64,000 nucleotides of DNA from Trichobilharzia regenti (GCA_944472135.2 OX235262.1:23607362-23671361); one strand, 5' to 3'. Shown: positions 1 through 10,435, counted from the first letter of the stretch. The notes: generated by a model not told the origin, from the sequence alone. Program-made: numbers and translations.

Positions 1-381
1 TTATACGAAGTTCAATTAAAACTAAAATGTTCTTGAAAATACTCATAGTTAAATGTCAAGTGGCAAAGCAAATTAATGTCATCTATAGAATAATTCATAG
101 GATGGACAGAACTTGATAAAGGGTGTGCAATTATCGGACTAGTAGACAAATCGAATAAAATAAAAACGTTACGTAATATTGTGTGAAGTTTAATAGCATA
201 GAATTTAACGTTGTAAAAAAGAATTGATTTAGAATGACAAGTGGAACAAGTGAAGTTAAACCGGAGACAGTTCAAAGTGAGAGTAGTAATAGTAACAATT
301 GACGTCATAAAGAAGAGTGTACAAATTAAATAGACAAAATGAAAAAATGAAAAATTGGTAGAGCTAAAATATGATTGGGGA

Positions 382-534
382 TTACCATACTTTAGCATAG
401 AGGGCCAGATGTTCTCTTCTTACTGCTCCACTTTCACCTTTTCGTAGCCATGCAGGATAGTGTTCTTGCACCCTCTTGGACAAAACTCGAGTCGAACGGC
501 CGATATACCTAGCTCCACACGAGCAGGTGCTACA
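382..534 (-). pseudogene. Penelope-like GIY-YIG endonuclease fragment
   Basis: The minus strand encodes a piece with CSTCSCGARYIGRSTR followed by RVQEH. This matches the Cys-rich lead-in and YIG-R core of the GIY-YIG nuclease that forms the C-terminus of Penelope-like retroelement proteins, which nick target DNA. Only about 50 residues survive, with no catalytic Glu region. The similarity begins abruptly at about 534, where the opposite-strand reverse transcriptase fragment starts, so this is one side of an inversion junction. It is a dead fragment. Confidence 0.6.
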
Positions 535-908
535 ATCCCTATTTACGAACGTTCCACTGACAGAGACCATATGTTTTATATGCAAATATATTGAAGACAA
601 CAAATTGAATATAGGGATATCCACTACAGATCTTAAAGAACTACTTTTGAGATGTACATTGAATGTACAGTTTACTTTCAATGAAACAGTCTACAGACAG
701 AAGGCTGGCATTGCAATGGGTTTTCCCTTGGGTCCTGCCCTTGCAGACTGTTTTATGTCCAAGCTAGAAAATGGTCCCTTGAAGCTTATAATGCAAAGCT
801 TTCAAATGTATAAAAGGTATTTGTGATAGTGATTGTAACCTGAATAAAATAATAAATGTATTTAACGATTGCCATCCTGCGATAAAATTCACACTCGAAA
901 TGGAGGAC
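535..908 (+). pseudogene. Penelope-like reverse transcriptase fragment
   Basis: The frame contains SLFTNVPLTET, then FTFNETVYRQKAGIAMG, FPLGPALADCFMSKLE and, past stops after 826, IINVFNDCHPAIKFTLE. These are the ordered fingers/palm motifs of Penelope-like reverse transcriptase; the Q-K-A-G-I-A-M-G-F-P-L-G-P block is diagnostic. The catalytic YxDD region falls in the broken stretch around 815-830 and is not readable. In an intact element GIY-YIG would lie downstream on the same strand; here it lies upstream and inverted. Confidence 0.7.
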
Positions 909-1171
909 GAGTCTAGCAAAGGGTGTGCAATTATCAAACTAGTAGACAAATCGAATAAAACAAAAAAAAACGTTACGTAATATTGTGTTAAGTATGATCA
1001 CATAGAATTTAATCTTGCAAAACAGAATTGATTTAGAATGACAGGTTGAACAAGTGAAATAATACTGGGGAACATTTCAAAGTGAGAGTAGTAATAGTAA
1101 CAACTGACGTAATAAGGAAGAGACTACAAATTGAATAGACAAAATGAAGAAAAAAAAACGAAAAATTGGTA

Positions 1172-1660
1172 GTTCGCATGTGTTTGCCAGTGAGGATAGA
1201 TTAACACGAACTGCTGAAAAATGCATGTATAACTGAAAACAATTAAATGAATTAATTAAAGACTTCTACGTTGTTTATCTTCTCAACATATAAGTTTGAA
1301 TTCGTTCTAATTTTTTTTCTATATTATTCAACGATAAGAGATAAGATTATTTCGTATCTCAAGGGTGCTTGCTTTATTTTTTTCTTGAGACAAATACGTC
1401 ACACATGCTGTCTGGTCTAGGCTTGTATCCTTCTCATCAAATATTCATTGTATTCTTTGAATTACTTTAAAAATAAAAGCAACTACGCTTCCAATGTCTA
1501 GACAATAGAAAATAAAAACAGTGATTAAATGTTGTTTTTCTTTTTTAATTTTTACAAAAATTCGTCGAACACATAAAGAAAGTATGAAGCGAAAAGGTAT
1601 TACGTGTGCGGGAATAATACTTTGGTTTATTCCTAAAAACTCACATAGGAAGGTGTAAGC
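1172..1660. other. AT-rich spacer, nothing recognised
   Basis: This stretch is AT-rich with homopolymer T tracts and no coding similarity or tRNA-like box on either strand that I can support. Confidence 0.4.
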
Positions 1661-1663
1661 TAC

Positions 1664-1745
1664 CTGGCAGGGGTACTTGAGACTGTAGAAACCAATTGGC
1701 TGGAGGGTGTTGGTGATATGGCTCGAAATCTTATATCTCTGTGTG
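1664..1745 (+). mobile_element. RTE-II 3' tail fragment
   Basis: The sequence from actgtagaaaccaattggct to gatatggctcgaaat parallels the 3' coding end of the second RTE-type lineage seen at 62,635-62,700, where a variant of gacatggctcaaaatcg lies just before the stop. About 80 bp only. Confidence 0.35.
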
Positions 1746-1894
1746 TCACAGATGCAGGTGTTTCACCATGCAATTAAACTTTTTCCCATATACATTTCTG
1801 TTGATCATAATTTCTTTTGAATTTTGTACTACATAGACTGTTGGTATTTGGATTGTTTTAGTTTTATGCAAAGTTCTACTTTGAACTCAGTCGG

Positions 1895-2445
1895 TCGGTC
1901 AGTATGACTATTCTTTTTGGGCTTCAACAGGACATCGCCATTTTTTCCTCTTCTGTGAATTACTCTTCAGTTGACTATACGCTGTCATCTCTTCCAGCTC
2001 ACAGAACCTCCTCCATGTTAATCTTAGTTTCTTGTTGTTTTTCGTTCGGCTTCAATTTGACAGTTCGGCACGTGATGTCACTCACCTATCCTCCCAGTGT
2101 TTGTGTCTCCGATACATCTCAATTTTCTTTGGCATATGTGTTGTGCTTAGAATTCCTTGTTGTTTATCCTTTCTGTTCGGACATTTAGTCTTCATTATAA
2201 AGCTAAGGAAACTGTTAGTGACAGAATCCAGCTTGCTGGAAATGTTTCTGGCTATACACTGAGTCCCGTTAACGTTGAAAATCAGAATCCAGTTATTAAT
2301 GCTGAATGCAACAGATCTCAAGATTAATTTCGAAACTGATTTCAAAGTAATGTAGGCTTGTCTCTCTTTACCAACCCTCTCTGGCTTTGACATCCTCCTG
2401 TGTTCGGCTTACTGTTGAAACGATCCTGTGGATATAAGTAGAAGA
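1895..2445 (-). pseudogene. RTE-I LINE C-terminal fragment
   Basis: On the minus strand, residues AYITLKSVSKLILRS then NNWILIFNVNGTQ correspond to the post-reverse-transcriptase segment of the RTE-like LINE that recurs in this window (same region at 19,800 and 63,520-64,000). The right end, gctttgacatcctcc followed by tagaagaagtgac, is shared with 63,800-63,880. The left end, gggcttcaacaggac, resembles the element's 3' end. Stops and frameshifts make it a relic. Confidence 0.55.
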
Positions 2446-3419
2446 AGTGACTCCATTCAAATTGTTATAAGTATAAAACTTGGGCACTAAGGTTAGAGTA
2501 CAACTTTATTATGGATTAGATTTCATTTTGATAAATCACACAGTGTTGTACAGTAATATTGACTGATGCGACTGACCACATTTCGAGTGCAACTATTACT
2601 CATAATCATATCAAGTCACTCACACAACTTTCTCACTTCATTTCTATACACGAGTGGAATGGATTAGACATTTCAATAAAATCAATATAAGATAAAGTAC
2701 ATTCAGAAATAATATTAATGTTATCAGTCAAACAAAATAAGATAGGAAAAATGATTTTATAGTCAAAATACGTAACTTGTTAAGAATGTTATAATGCATG
2801 TGAATGGAAATAGAACTCTAAGATTATTTATTATCCTCTTCTCATTTGACTGACTAGTGGTAATAATATCTCCCATATCTCTGATATTTGCGTCGAATCA
2901 TTTCTGTTACATGTGTTGGGTGTAGACTCGATGAACCAGGCGGGATTCAGTAATCAATCTCTCTCTAAACGTACCTAGATTACTTCTTAGAATTCTAACC
3001 CTCTTACACCCCATTGTGTGGTTGTACGTTGTTAATCCATGCAGTGCAGTCACTTAGTTCGGATCACTCATTCAAAACCTACCTAAATTCTTACGTTCTG
3101 ATAATCTCACTATTCCCAATCTACTAGTCTGAACTATGTAGTTGACCTAACTAACTCGGATTGCAAGGTATTTTGTAAATTATGTTACTTTGTTTAAATG
3201 GGTCCACCGGGTCCATTATCCTACTGAGCTTGTCCTACCAGAGTGAGTTTGTAGGTGTGAATACCGCCCTAATGCATGCTTTGTTGAGAATCCTACGTAG
3301 GGTCTCAGATGTCCCCTCCTTATATGGTAAAACTACTGTAGACGCCTTATATTCTTTCTTATTTATGTTATCATTATTAGTTTCACCATTATTTTTATTT
3401 TGCTTTTGACGTTTTTTGT
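2446..3419. other. AT-rich spacer, nothing recognised
   Basis: No protein family similarity, tRNA-like box or long repeat was recognised. The 75-codon frame at 3,182-3,409 has no recognisable motif and is not called. Confidence 0.4.
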
Positions 3420-3700
3420 TGCTGATGATGGTGACTGATGCTTGTTATTGTCGTTTAGGCATCTTCATCACCTCTGTCTCCCTCGCGTTCACTTGATTTC
3501 TTGTCTTCAATGGCTATTCCTTCCTCCACTTTGTTGGTCCTTGCCTGTAGATTCTCGAGATTCTTGTGTGTGATATCAAGCATAAATCGTCCGTAAAGTC
3601 TTGATCTCCTAGAGACTTCTTCTCGACTCTCAGCCTTGTCCTACTTCTGTCAGTCAATATGCGAACTATCAAATTGTATAGAATGCTATACAACAAAATA
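3420..3700 (-). pseudogene. RTE-I reverse transcriptase palm fragment
   Basis: The minus strand reads LGDQDFTDDLCLISHTR, the catalytic FADD-L region of the RTE-like reverse transcriptase with Ala replaced by Thr. The plus-strand sequence ttgttattgtcgtttaggca and the following atcttcatcacctctg are shared with the RTE copy at 63,900-64,000. Only the palm and a short C-terminal extension are present. Confidence 0.55.
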
Positions 3701-4023
3701 TGGAATAGGGAATAAACTATTTTTGTTATCTAATTTCGAAAATAACTGGTTAAGATTCTTTTCCTAATGGCTCATACACTGGCAGGGAAATTTGTACATT
3801 TTGATCATGGTGTCTCCTGCATGACATCAAGATGAGTGTAAACAAAAAGTCAAGTTATTATTCACAACTGAATTCATGTTCGTTTCTAATTGATTTTCAA
3901 TGATTACTTATTTTGCCTTTATAAATTACGATTAAGATAAACACACGAAATTTTTATAACTTTCAATAAACACGAGACTGATTTTCAGTTAATTTGGATT
4001 CAAGAAATATTTCTGATGAAATG

Positions 4024-4262
4024 GCGTCGGTGGCGCGATGGTAGAGTGCTCGCCAGCTATTAATCAGGTTATCCAAGATTCGATCCCCCACCGACGTACT
4101 CCCAAACCTCGCCTAGCTGGTAATAAGTCCGGAAAAGAGCGAAGATTGGGAATGAGACTAGCAATCCCAACGCGTAAAAGTAAACATCACTGTAACTGAA
4201 ACTTCAAGTCTCTAGATAGAAGCCTTGTGTTCCATTGAGAAGGCAAATAAGAATAAAATTAA
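4024..4262 (+). mobile_element. tRNA-headed SINE, type 1A
   Basis: The head gcgtcggtggcgcgatgg contains an A-box, and gattcgatcccccaccgacg contains a B-box plus the 3' acceptor strand, giving a tRNA-like acceptor stem. The body runs through the family motif aatgagactagcaatccc and the tail cttgtgttccattgagaa before an A/T-rich end. The same layout recurs at 13,127, 53,863 and (minus) 10,966 and 15,968. Confidence 0.8.
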
Positions 4263-4362
4263 ATTAATTAAATGAAATATCACAAAGGAAGTCCATACTG
4301 GGATTTCTGATCATGCAGACATTACTAAAATAATGACACAGTTTGCAGTGGATATTCCATAC

Positions 4363-4433
4363 ACACACGCACACACACAAACCATCACAGTCACTAACAC
4401 ATTTACTAATATGGAACACACACACACACACAG
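4363..4433. repeat. (CA)n microsatellite, interrupted
   Basis: Two runs of CA dinucleotides with an intervening non-repeat segment. Confidence 0.8.
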
Positions 4434-4649
4434 GAAGACAAGGTCAACTGTGATAAATACTATACTGGATACCCCCTTCTGTTTTACATGCAACAGTGTA
4501 AACCAGTGGTAAAAAGAGACTATTTGTTTACCTTCACAGCGTTACGTGTGCATAACTACGCATGCCAGTTTGAATAAGAAATCCAAAAATTCTCTACTAT
4601 GGAAATACTACAATTGCCAGTGAATTCCTTAACGCTTGATAAGCAGATC

Positions 4650-4790
4650 CATACATACTTAGCAGATATGCCAACAAAGATTTATCAGATTTATCAACCA
4701 ATAAAGAAAATGGTCAGATACCCAGTCACAGAAGCTGTCACTGTCAATATAAATGATGGAAAGAACAAGAAAACCTTGAACAACCTTTTC
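4650..4790 (+). pseudogene. Diverged Penelope-like C-terminal relic
   Basis: The segment encoding KIYQIYQPIKKMV followed by cagtcacagaagctgtcac parallels 12,690-12,760, where a clearer Penelope-like C-terminus reads IDKIYQPIRKKL followed by a similar cagtcacagaa block. The similarity is short, so the call is tentative. Confidence 0.35.
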
Positions 4791-5280
4791 GTCCTACTTT
4801 TGGGCTTTGCAACAGTACACCACTATGATCCTACCTGCGATCAAAACACAGACCATCAGGTAATGATGACAAGCTCGTTAACTTTTCAGCCAATTAGGCA
4901 AAAATTTAGTGACCACCGAGCTCTAACTTAGTCATCAATTCTTGATATAGAGCTATCAACAATCACTGTTAATACCAGTCTACAATCAAACAAAACTCCA
5001 AATCTGCATACGCGAACCACATAATCAAAACAATTTTATTTTTCTCATCGCTCTCAGTAGCGCTTAAAACTACGCTTTACTTGGATAAGAGAAAGATTGA
5101 GCGAAGAAATATTTACTTTTCAATTAGATCCTCATCTCACTCTGGCTCTACTCAAATATAAACGTGTAGCATTTTAATTACAATACACAACAATTTACCA
5201 ATCAAGTGGCGGTATGTTTGTTAACAATAATTAGTCAGTGTCAAAATGTCAATAGGGTGATGATTAACGAAGAAAAATTT

Positions 5281-5535
5281 ATATGCGGAATTTCGCGGGA
5301 CCGGGAGTTCTGGCATATGGCTGCTCACGTTGATCGGGCGTCCACGCTAAGCACGGTGCCGATATGGATGACCTGTCGGAGGACGGGTTGTCCAGGTTGA
5401 CTAAGGAGGGGCGCACCGGCCCAGGGGGAAACCCAGCAGGCAAAAGTCCCCGCGTGATGCGGTAGAGGGATGGCGCCTGTGAATGGTGGCCATGTGACAG
5501 CCCGGTCCGCGCATGGAGACCGCCTCCTATTGTTT
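5281..5535. other. GC-rich block of unknown origin
   Basis: About 255 bp with clearly higher GC than its surroundings, containing gcgcaccggcccaggggg. It sits between the broken foldback arm and the SINE 1B head and is absent from the right arm, so it arrived with, or just before, the SINE. No protein family is recognised on either strand; the 98-codon minus-strand frame across it is Pro/Gly-rich from composition. Confidence 0.5.
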
Positions 5536-5735
5536 GTGCGTCGGTGGCACAGTGGTTAGGATTCTCGTCGACCATGCACGTGGTCCAAGGTTCGATCCCC
5601 TGCCGACGAACATCTGATATCTATGGTCGGCCTGCAAAATTTGGGCTACCGATATCCACGCTGAAAATTTCACACTTGTACCAAAAATACAGTGTGGAAT
5701 CAAGCTGTAATCAAAAATCAAAAATAAATAAAAAT
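5536..5735 (+). mobile_element. tRNA-headed SINE, type 1B
   Basis: The head gtgcgtcggtggcacagtgg (A-box) and aaggttcgatcccctgccga (B-box) are the type 1 head. The body differs from type 1A: it reads catctgatatctatggtcgg and ends ggaatcaagctgtaatc plus an A-rich tail. The same body occurs on the minus strand at 13,998-14,137 and 23,846-24,033. It sits inside the left arm of the foldback repeat. Confidence 0.8.
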
Positions 5736-6109
5736 GAAAGGTGAAAATGGTTACAACAAGTGGATTGCATAATGCATAATTTTGGAAAAATGAAGAGCAA
5801 TTAAGGAATAAGCGTGTGCGCAGGTTGATTATGTAACAGATTGTTAAAGAAAATAAAACAATTTGGACAATGATAATTTATAACTAACCTGTGCACATGC
5901 TTATTTCTTAATTGCTCTTCAGTTTTCCAAAATTATGCATTATGCAATCCACTTGTTGTAACCATTTCCACCTTTTAATTATACATATTAATTTTTCTTC
6001 GTTAATTATCATCCCATTGACATTTTGACACTGACTAATTATTGTTAACAAACATACCGCCACTTGATTGGTAAATTGTTGTGTATTGTAATTAAAATCC
6101 TATATTCAA

Positions 6110-6330
6110 GTGTTGGTTTGTAGGGATTTGATTGGTTTCAGGATTTCATCATGAGCTGACATTAGTTAGAGAACCATTGGAAAACCTGAGAGTACTGGAC
6201 AGCTGTTTCATCCTAGTTTGGGACTCTTCATCAGTACGCACCCACCGGGATTCGGACCCAGGACCTTCCGGTTACAAGGCGAGCTCGTGTACCATTAAGC
6301 CACTGGGACCCGATCCAATGGTCCTTGAAT
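6110..6330 (-). mobile_element. tRNA-headed SINE, type 2, with hammerhead core (SM-alpha-like)
   Basis: Read on the minus strand, the tRNA-like head has an A-box in cccagtggcttaatgg and a B-box in gggtccgaatcccggtg. It is followed by a hammerhead-like core (separate entry) and a tail ending aatccctacaaac. Schistosome SM-alpha repeats are known to join a pol III tRNA-like promoter to a hammerhead ribozyme, and this matches that plan. Sequence to about 6,420 may belong to an adjacent unit, as these repeats can be tandem. Confidence 0.75.
6199..6240 (-). ncRNA. Hammerhead ribozyme-like core
   Basis: The minus strand reads CTGATGA, an AG insertion, then GTCCCAAACTAGGAT (stem-loop II) and GAAAC-AGCT-GTC (very short stem III followed by a GUC cleavage triplet). 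The order C-U-G-A-U-G-A / stem II / G-A-A-A / GUC is that of a type I hammerhead. The extra AG and a weak stem I suggest this copy may be slow or inactive. Confidence 0.65.
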
Positions 6331-6639
6331 TCTAACTTCTGCCAATTCACGACATAGCGAGAACGCTAGCCAATGTCTTCGGCTAATAATATTAATGACG
6401 ACGTGCGTGTCAGATATGCGCGCGATAATGACAACACCAACAATAAGGAATCTAAACCATAAGCAGTAATTCCATACAAGGAATGAACCTCGGAAACCTT
6501 ACGCAGAATTATTAACAATCCGGGTAGGAATAAATGTGGCTGATATTCAAACCATCCACAAACTCAATTAGAAACAAGCTTTGTCAGTTAAAGGATCAAT
6601 CCTGTGGAGCTTTTAAAACAAAACAATTTAGTTTATCTA

Positions 6640-7060
6640 ATGCCCTACCTACAATTATTATCAGGTCAAATACATAGGTAAAACTAGTAGAACAGGTGCA
6701 GTCAGACTAGCCGAACATAAAAGCCTAGCAGCAAAATCTAGATTGGTTGACCCGAGTAAGATAAGAATTCTAGAGAATAGTTCAGCTATAGCACTCACTA
6801 CATGCAGTTACAGACAACCACTCAATCGGTTGGATGGAATAGGATGACAGTTTCAAAATCTAATGCAGCAACAGGGTGGAGGGAGAGATTGTTAACGGGA
6901 GCTTTTTTATTGAATTAACTGCAAATACATGTAATAGGAATGATTCAACACCTTTCCACCTGGATATCTGGAGAATTCTATTACCACAACGACGACAAAT
7001 AGGGGAAAAGAAAGAGAACTGTGAAAATCAAGTTTCAAAGTCGTGTGATTATAATTGATC
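6640..7060 (+). pseudogene. Penelope-like GIY-YIG C-terminal relic
   Basis: The nucleotide sequence encodes, in shifting frames, a residue string like YIGKTSRTGAVRLAEHKSL and later EIVNGSFFIELTANTCNRND. These correspond to the YIG-x-T-x-R helix, the conserved EH, and the catalytic-Glu plus N-x-R end of the Penelope GIY-YIG domain. Stops and frameshifts are frequent. It is a third diverged PLE fragment, apparently of a different subfamily from those at 8.3 and 12.2 kb. Confidence 0.5.
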
Positions 7061-7224
7061 ATATGATTATGACTAATAAATTTTGTTCGAAACGTCATTC
7101 AGTAAAACAATTATACTCTTTCACTGTGTGATACATTTAATAGAAAAACTAATATGGAGGTTTCATCTGAGGAAACAAATAATTAAGTGTGTAAGAGTAC
7201 AAAAATGAGTACTTAAAGCTATTT

Positions 7225-7735
7225 TTTACCAACAGACGAAAATCAACAATTTGGAAGAAATGGTAGACAGCGAAGACATGAGTTCAAGTAGACCCAGAAA
7301 AGACAGAGACGATGAAGATTGTCAAACAACATTGACAGGCACAAACCATTGTCAACAACAGTATGATTTCAACTAGCGGCGAAACAGATGAAGATATTAA
7401 AACCAGTCTCGATTAGAAAGGCAAGATAGGCCTTCCTCAGTTTGAGATCACTTTGAAAACCTGCTTCACTCATCATGAAGTTCTTCTATATGGTTTAGAC
7501 AACTGACGTGCACCTAATGAAAAGCATTTCCAACAGACCACAGGACTGAAGATCAAATTTCCAGTCAAAGAGGATAAGGAACAGGAATTTCAGGAATTGA
7601 ACAAACCGACAACCTATTTCCCAAAAAATATGTCGGAAGAAAAAAATGGAGGTGAACTGGACACTCTTTGACAAGACCTTTCAATGGCATTTCGGTCAAG
7701 GCCCTGAAGCAGAACCTGAATGATGCAGTGTTGTT
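7225..7735 (+). pseudogene. RTE-I LINE relic
   Basis: The stretch contains cagagacgatgaagattg, then a segment whose frames read GRKKWR-TGHSL, the KKRWGWIGHTLRKP motif region found in better copies at 16,215 and 20,110. Frames are broken throughout. The minus-strand 139-codon frame at 7,565-7,984 is antisense to this. Confidence 0.5.
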
Positions 7736-8073
7736 ATCACAGTCTATCAGTAGTATATCATGGCTTTTTTCATGAAATAGAATGTGGCTAGAATACACAA
7801 CGACAACAATAACAACAACAACAAGGCGAATTGAGTCATATAACTTACCTTCTAAATAACAGCTTCGAAGTAGTTGATTCCTTGAAATTCGAACAAAGCA
7901 AGAACTACAGCTTCTTAGCAGAATAAAGTGGTACCATCTTTTATGTCGTTGCCTTCTCGTCAGCTGCTTACAGGTCAAAGACACTGTTAAGTGTATATCT
8001 ACGAAAACAATTTTGACATACTTGCACAGAGGTCATTTTAAGCAAAAATCAATCGGTCAGTATATGCATACGG

Positions 8074-8076
<3 letters not shown>

Positions 8077-8163
<87 letters not shown>
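8077..8163. repeat. (AT)n microsatellite
   Basis: Uninterrupted AT dinucleotides over about 87 bp. Confidence 0.95.
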
Positions 8164-8168
<5 letters not shown>

Positions 8169-8252
8169 CATTACTCCGAACAACAATAATCATACACAGT
8201 AGAAAGTTTTCAGCATTACGCATTCAAATGAAAGACAGATGAAAATATTCAG

Positions 8253-8792
8253 TTACGAGGGCAAAGAAAGACTGATAACCGCTTCTTTCTGGACGCATAA
8301 ATCAGGTTTCAGGCGCTTGATGGAAATGGTTTCAGCAAACTTAAGGAGAATTGAGCTCTTTCGCCTCTTGATAATTTTGAATGACTTTTCGAAGTCCACC
8401 TCATGACCCGTGTCGAGGAGATGTCTGACAACGGCACTGTTAAAAGCATTTGTTCCCTTTATACGTAAGCTTTTTGGTACATGTTCAGAAAATCGGAGGT
8501 ATACCTTTATTTTTGTTCTTCCAATGTAACTGCTCCCGCACGTACATGTAAATTTGTATATACATTTGGAGTTAACATGAAAAGGATATCTATCGATTTT
8601 TGATTGCACCAAAGAGCAAGTTGTTCGGTAGACGGGAACGAGCTTAGTTGCAGGATAGGCCACGGCTAGTGATATACTCAGCCTTCTGTTGATTATCGCT
8701 GCGATGTTTTCACCTTTATAATCAAGCTGAAAGTAGATTGGCTTTTTACCCACTGTGATTTGTTTTACCATTGGTGACTTCAGATCTTCCAT
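8253..8792 (-). pseudogene. Penelope-like C-terminal linker and GIY-YIG domain
   Basis: This open 179-residue frame begins inside the linker (KKPIYFQLDYKGENIAAIIN, RRLSISLAVAYPATKL), passes the Cys-rich motif CIYKFTCTCGSSYIGRT, then LRFSEHVPKSL and AVVRHLLDTGHEVDF. It ends near the GIY-YIG C-terminus (LLKFAETISIKRLKPDL), where the Glu of AETISIK is a plausible catalytic acid. It is the longest intact PLE nuclease frame in the window. No reverse transcriptase lies upstream (above 8,800), so the copy is 5'-truncated, the usual fate of target-primed insertions. Start choice is arbitrary: it is the internal Met of a truncated protein. Confidence 0.8.
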
Positions 8793-8799
8793 ACTTACT

Positions 8800-9380
8800 G
8801 ATCAACCTTTGAGGGCATATTCTTCTCGCTCTATAGTACAGAGTCTTGACTAGACTGCGTCTAAAGCTATTTAGGCAAAAGCTGGAAATCAAGCATGTTT
8901 ATATCCCATATCTTTTCATGTATGACTACTTCTCGCTTAAATGTCTAAATGGATAAATAGATTTGTAGACATTATTCAAGTGTATAGCTGTTGTAAAATT
9001 GGCATAAAATCGTCAAATATACTTGATTGATTACAGCTACTTGTTGAATACTGACCGCATTTAATTTGATCTTTATTCACTTTTTGTTTCTCTTCTCTGT
9101 TTACTCCTAAAAAAACAGCCGCCGCTCTTTCCAATACCATAAGTCTTGCACTGATAAATCCGCTAACCATTGAAACATGCACATACAAAAGTAATACTAC
9201 GGAGAATTATCTAAATACCAGTGTGGCAATGATGAATATTGTGAATAGCACATGCAATACTTCAAGTATTGGAAAGGTAAATGCTTATAATGTGTTTGTG
9301 TTTAATACTTTCACGTTTAATAATATAAATTACAATTCTTTGATTTTCAATGTGAAAATATTTTATTATTTTTTCATTGT
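8800..9380. other. AT-rich spacer, nothing recognised
   Basis: Apart from the left flank of the RTE fragment that follows, no similarity is recognised. Small frames on both strands lack motifs. Confidence 0.4.
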
Positions 9381-9384
9381 TACC

Positions 9385-9690
9385 TTGGGTTCCTGGTGGA
9401 ACATAGGGCTTCAACTTCACGTCTCCACTTGCCACTTCTGTCTTCCTTCTGCCGTACTTTTCACCTGCATCCATATTAGTCCATACTCTTTCAACTCCTC
9501 TTCACACCATCTCCCCATGTCACTCTCGCATGAACGTCCCACTCGCCTCTCTCCTTTCGGCCTGGTTCCACTCGAGCAACTGCCTGACGCGCGTGCGATG
9601 TCACCCAGCGGCCTCCTCAGCGAGCCAGTGTCCAATCCATCTCCACCTTCTCCTGCATATTTGTTGTTATTTGGCGATTGCTTGATGATG
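9385..9690 (-). pseudogene. RTE-I LINE C-terminus and 3' end
   Basis: The minus strand encodes SSGTRPKGERRVGRS, then MGRWCEEELKEYGL and QVKSTAEGRQKW. This is the basic C-terminal tail (K-R-x-V-G-R-P, W-x-x-E, W-x-Q-V-x-x-x-A-x-x-R-x-x-W) of the RTE-like LINE, followed by the 3' end gttccaccaggaacccaagg. The plus-strand 167-codon frame at 9,223-9,726 is an antisense shadow. Confidence 0.75.
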
Positions 9691-9699
9691 ATAATAATA

Positions 9700-10435
9700 A
9701 TAGTAACAACGGTATGCGTTACTTAGAATAACTGTCACTGAATACAATAGAATAAATGGTAGCAAATAACCGATGAATATGTGTGCGTGTGTGTAAATTA
9801 TTCAATCACTGATATACGTTTAGGCTAATTAGTACCAAGGAATCAGTTACACTTAACTTAAGTATGCTGAATGAAATGCACAGAATCATGTCAGCATCAA
9901 AATCAAAGACCGGATGGATATGTAGAGCCAAAGGAATGTGTAAGTATGTTAATTACCAAAAGAATGCTTTCTTTTCATTCACTATAGTCGTGGAAGAAGT
10001 TCATCACAGTATACTACATGCCTAAATAGAATAATGCAAAAGGAATTCATCTACAACTTGTACAACGTTTATTCAGTTGAATAAATGTAAAGCTAACAGG
10101 AATTACGTCTACAAACTTTATGTATTCTTTCTTCACACGCACGCACATATTACTTGAAGTGTGGAATGAAATGCTGGGCTGGTGTTCAACCTTAATCCCT
10201 TACCGACTGTATGCCCTGTTAAGGGAGATTTAGGCATATTTGTTCAGGCCACTCATTAACTTCAGTTGTTAAATTTTCATCACAAACCAAAATCAGTTAT
10301 AGGAATATTTAAGACTATGAAACACTGGAAAGCCGCTTTCTGCTCTTTTGCAACACCTCATGAGTACTACTAAATGAATATCCCAAAGCTGCATTGGAAA
10401 GACCTGACTAGTGGAGACTACTGTGTCTAGATTTA
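9700..10435. other. Spacer, nothing recognised
   Basis: AT-rich sequence with a short (GT)n at about 9,780. No supported gene or repeat family. Confidence 0.4.

Larger units (their letters stand above)
117..1171. mobile_element. Penelope-like element remnant flanked by direct repeats
   Basis: Two direct repeats of about 250 bp, 117-362 and 917-1171, lie exactly 800 bp apart at their left ends. They enclose Penelope-like coding fragments in opposite orientations (GIY-YIG on minus, reverse transcriptase on plus). Penelope-like elements are known to be bordered by pseudo-LTR direct repeats, and this arrangement fits that, although a local tandem duplication would look similar. The copies differ by scattered substitutions and small indels, so the locus is old and non-functional. 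Confidence 0.55.
5100..6105. repeat. Foldback (long inverted repeat) element with insertions
   Basis: Left-arm pieces 5,155-5,280 and 5,737-5,836 pair as reverse complement with the right arm 5,882-6,103, for example ttgttaacaataattagtca at about 5,218 against its complement at about 6,035. The spacer between the arms is only about 45 bp. The left arm is split at about 5,281 by roughly 450 bp (a GC-rich block plus SINE 1B) that the right arm lacks. Related arm sequence recurs as another inverted pair at 54,372-55,190. No transposase is visible. Confidence 0.7.

Noticed and set aside
5536..5608. Functional tRNA gene
   Set aside because: Cloverleaf-like A- and B-boxes and acceptor stem are present, but the same head recurs with a common non-tRNA body, so it is a SINE head. 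The same reasoning applies to the other SINE heads.
7565..7984. 139-codon minus-strand ORF
   Set aside because: Antisense to an RTE relic, with a Val run from a GT-type microsatellite; no motif.
9223..9726. 167-codon plus-strand ORF
   Set aside because: Antisense shadow of the RTE C-terminal coding sequence at 9,385-9,690 (minus).
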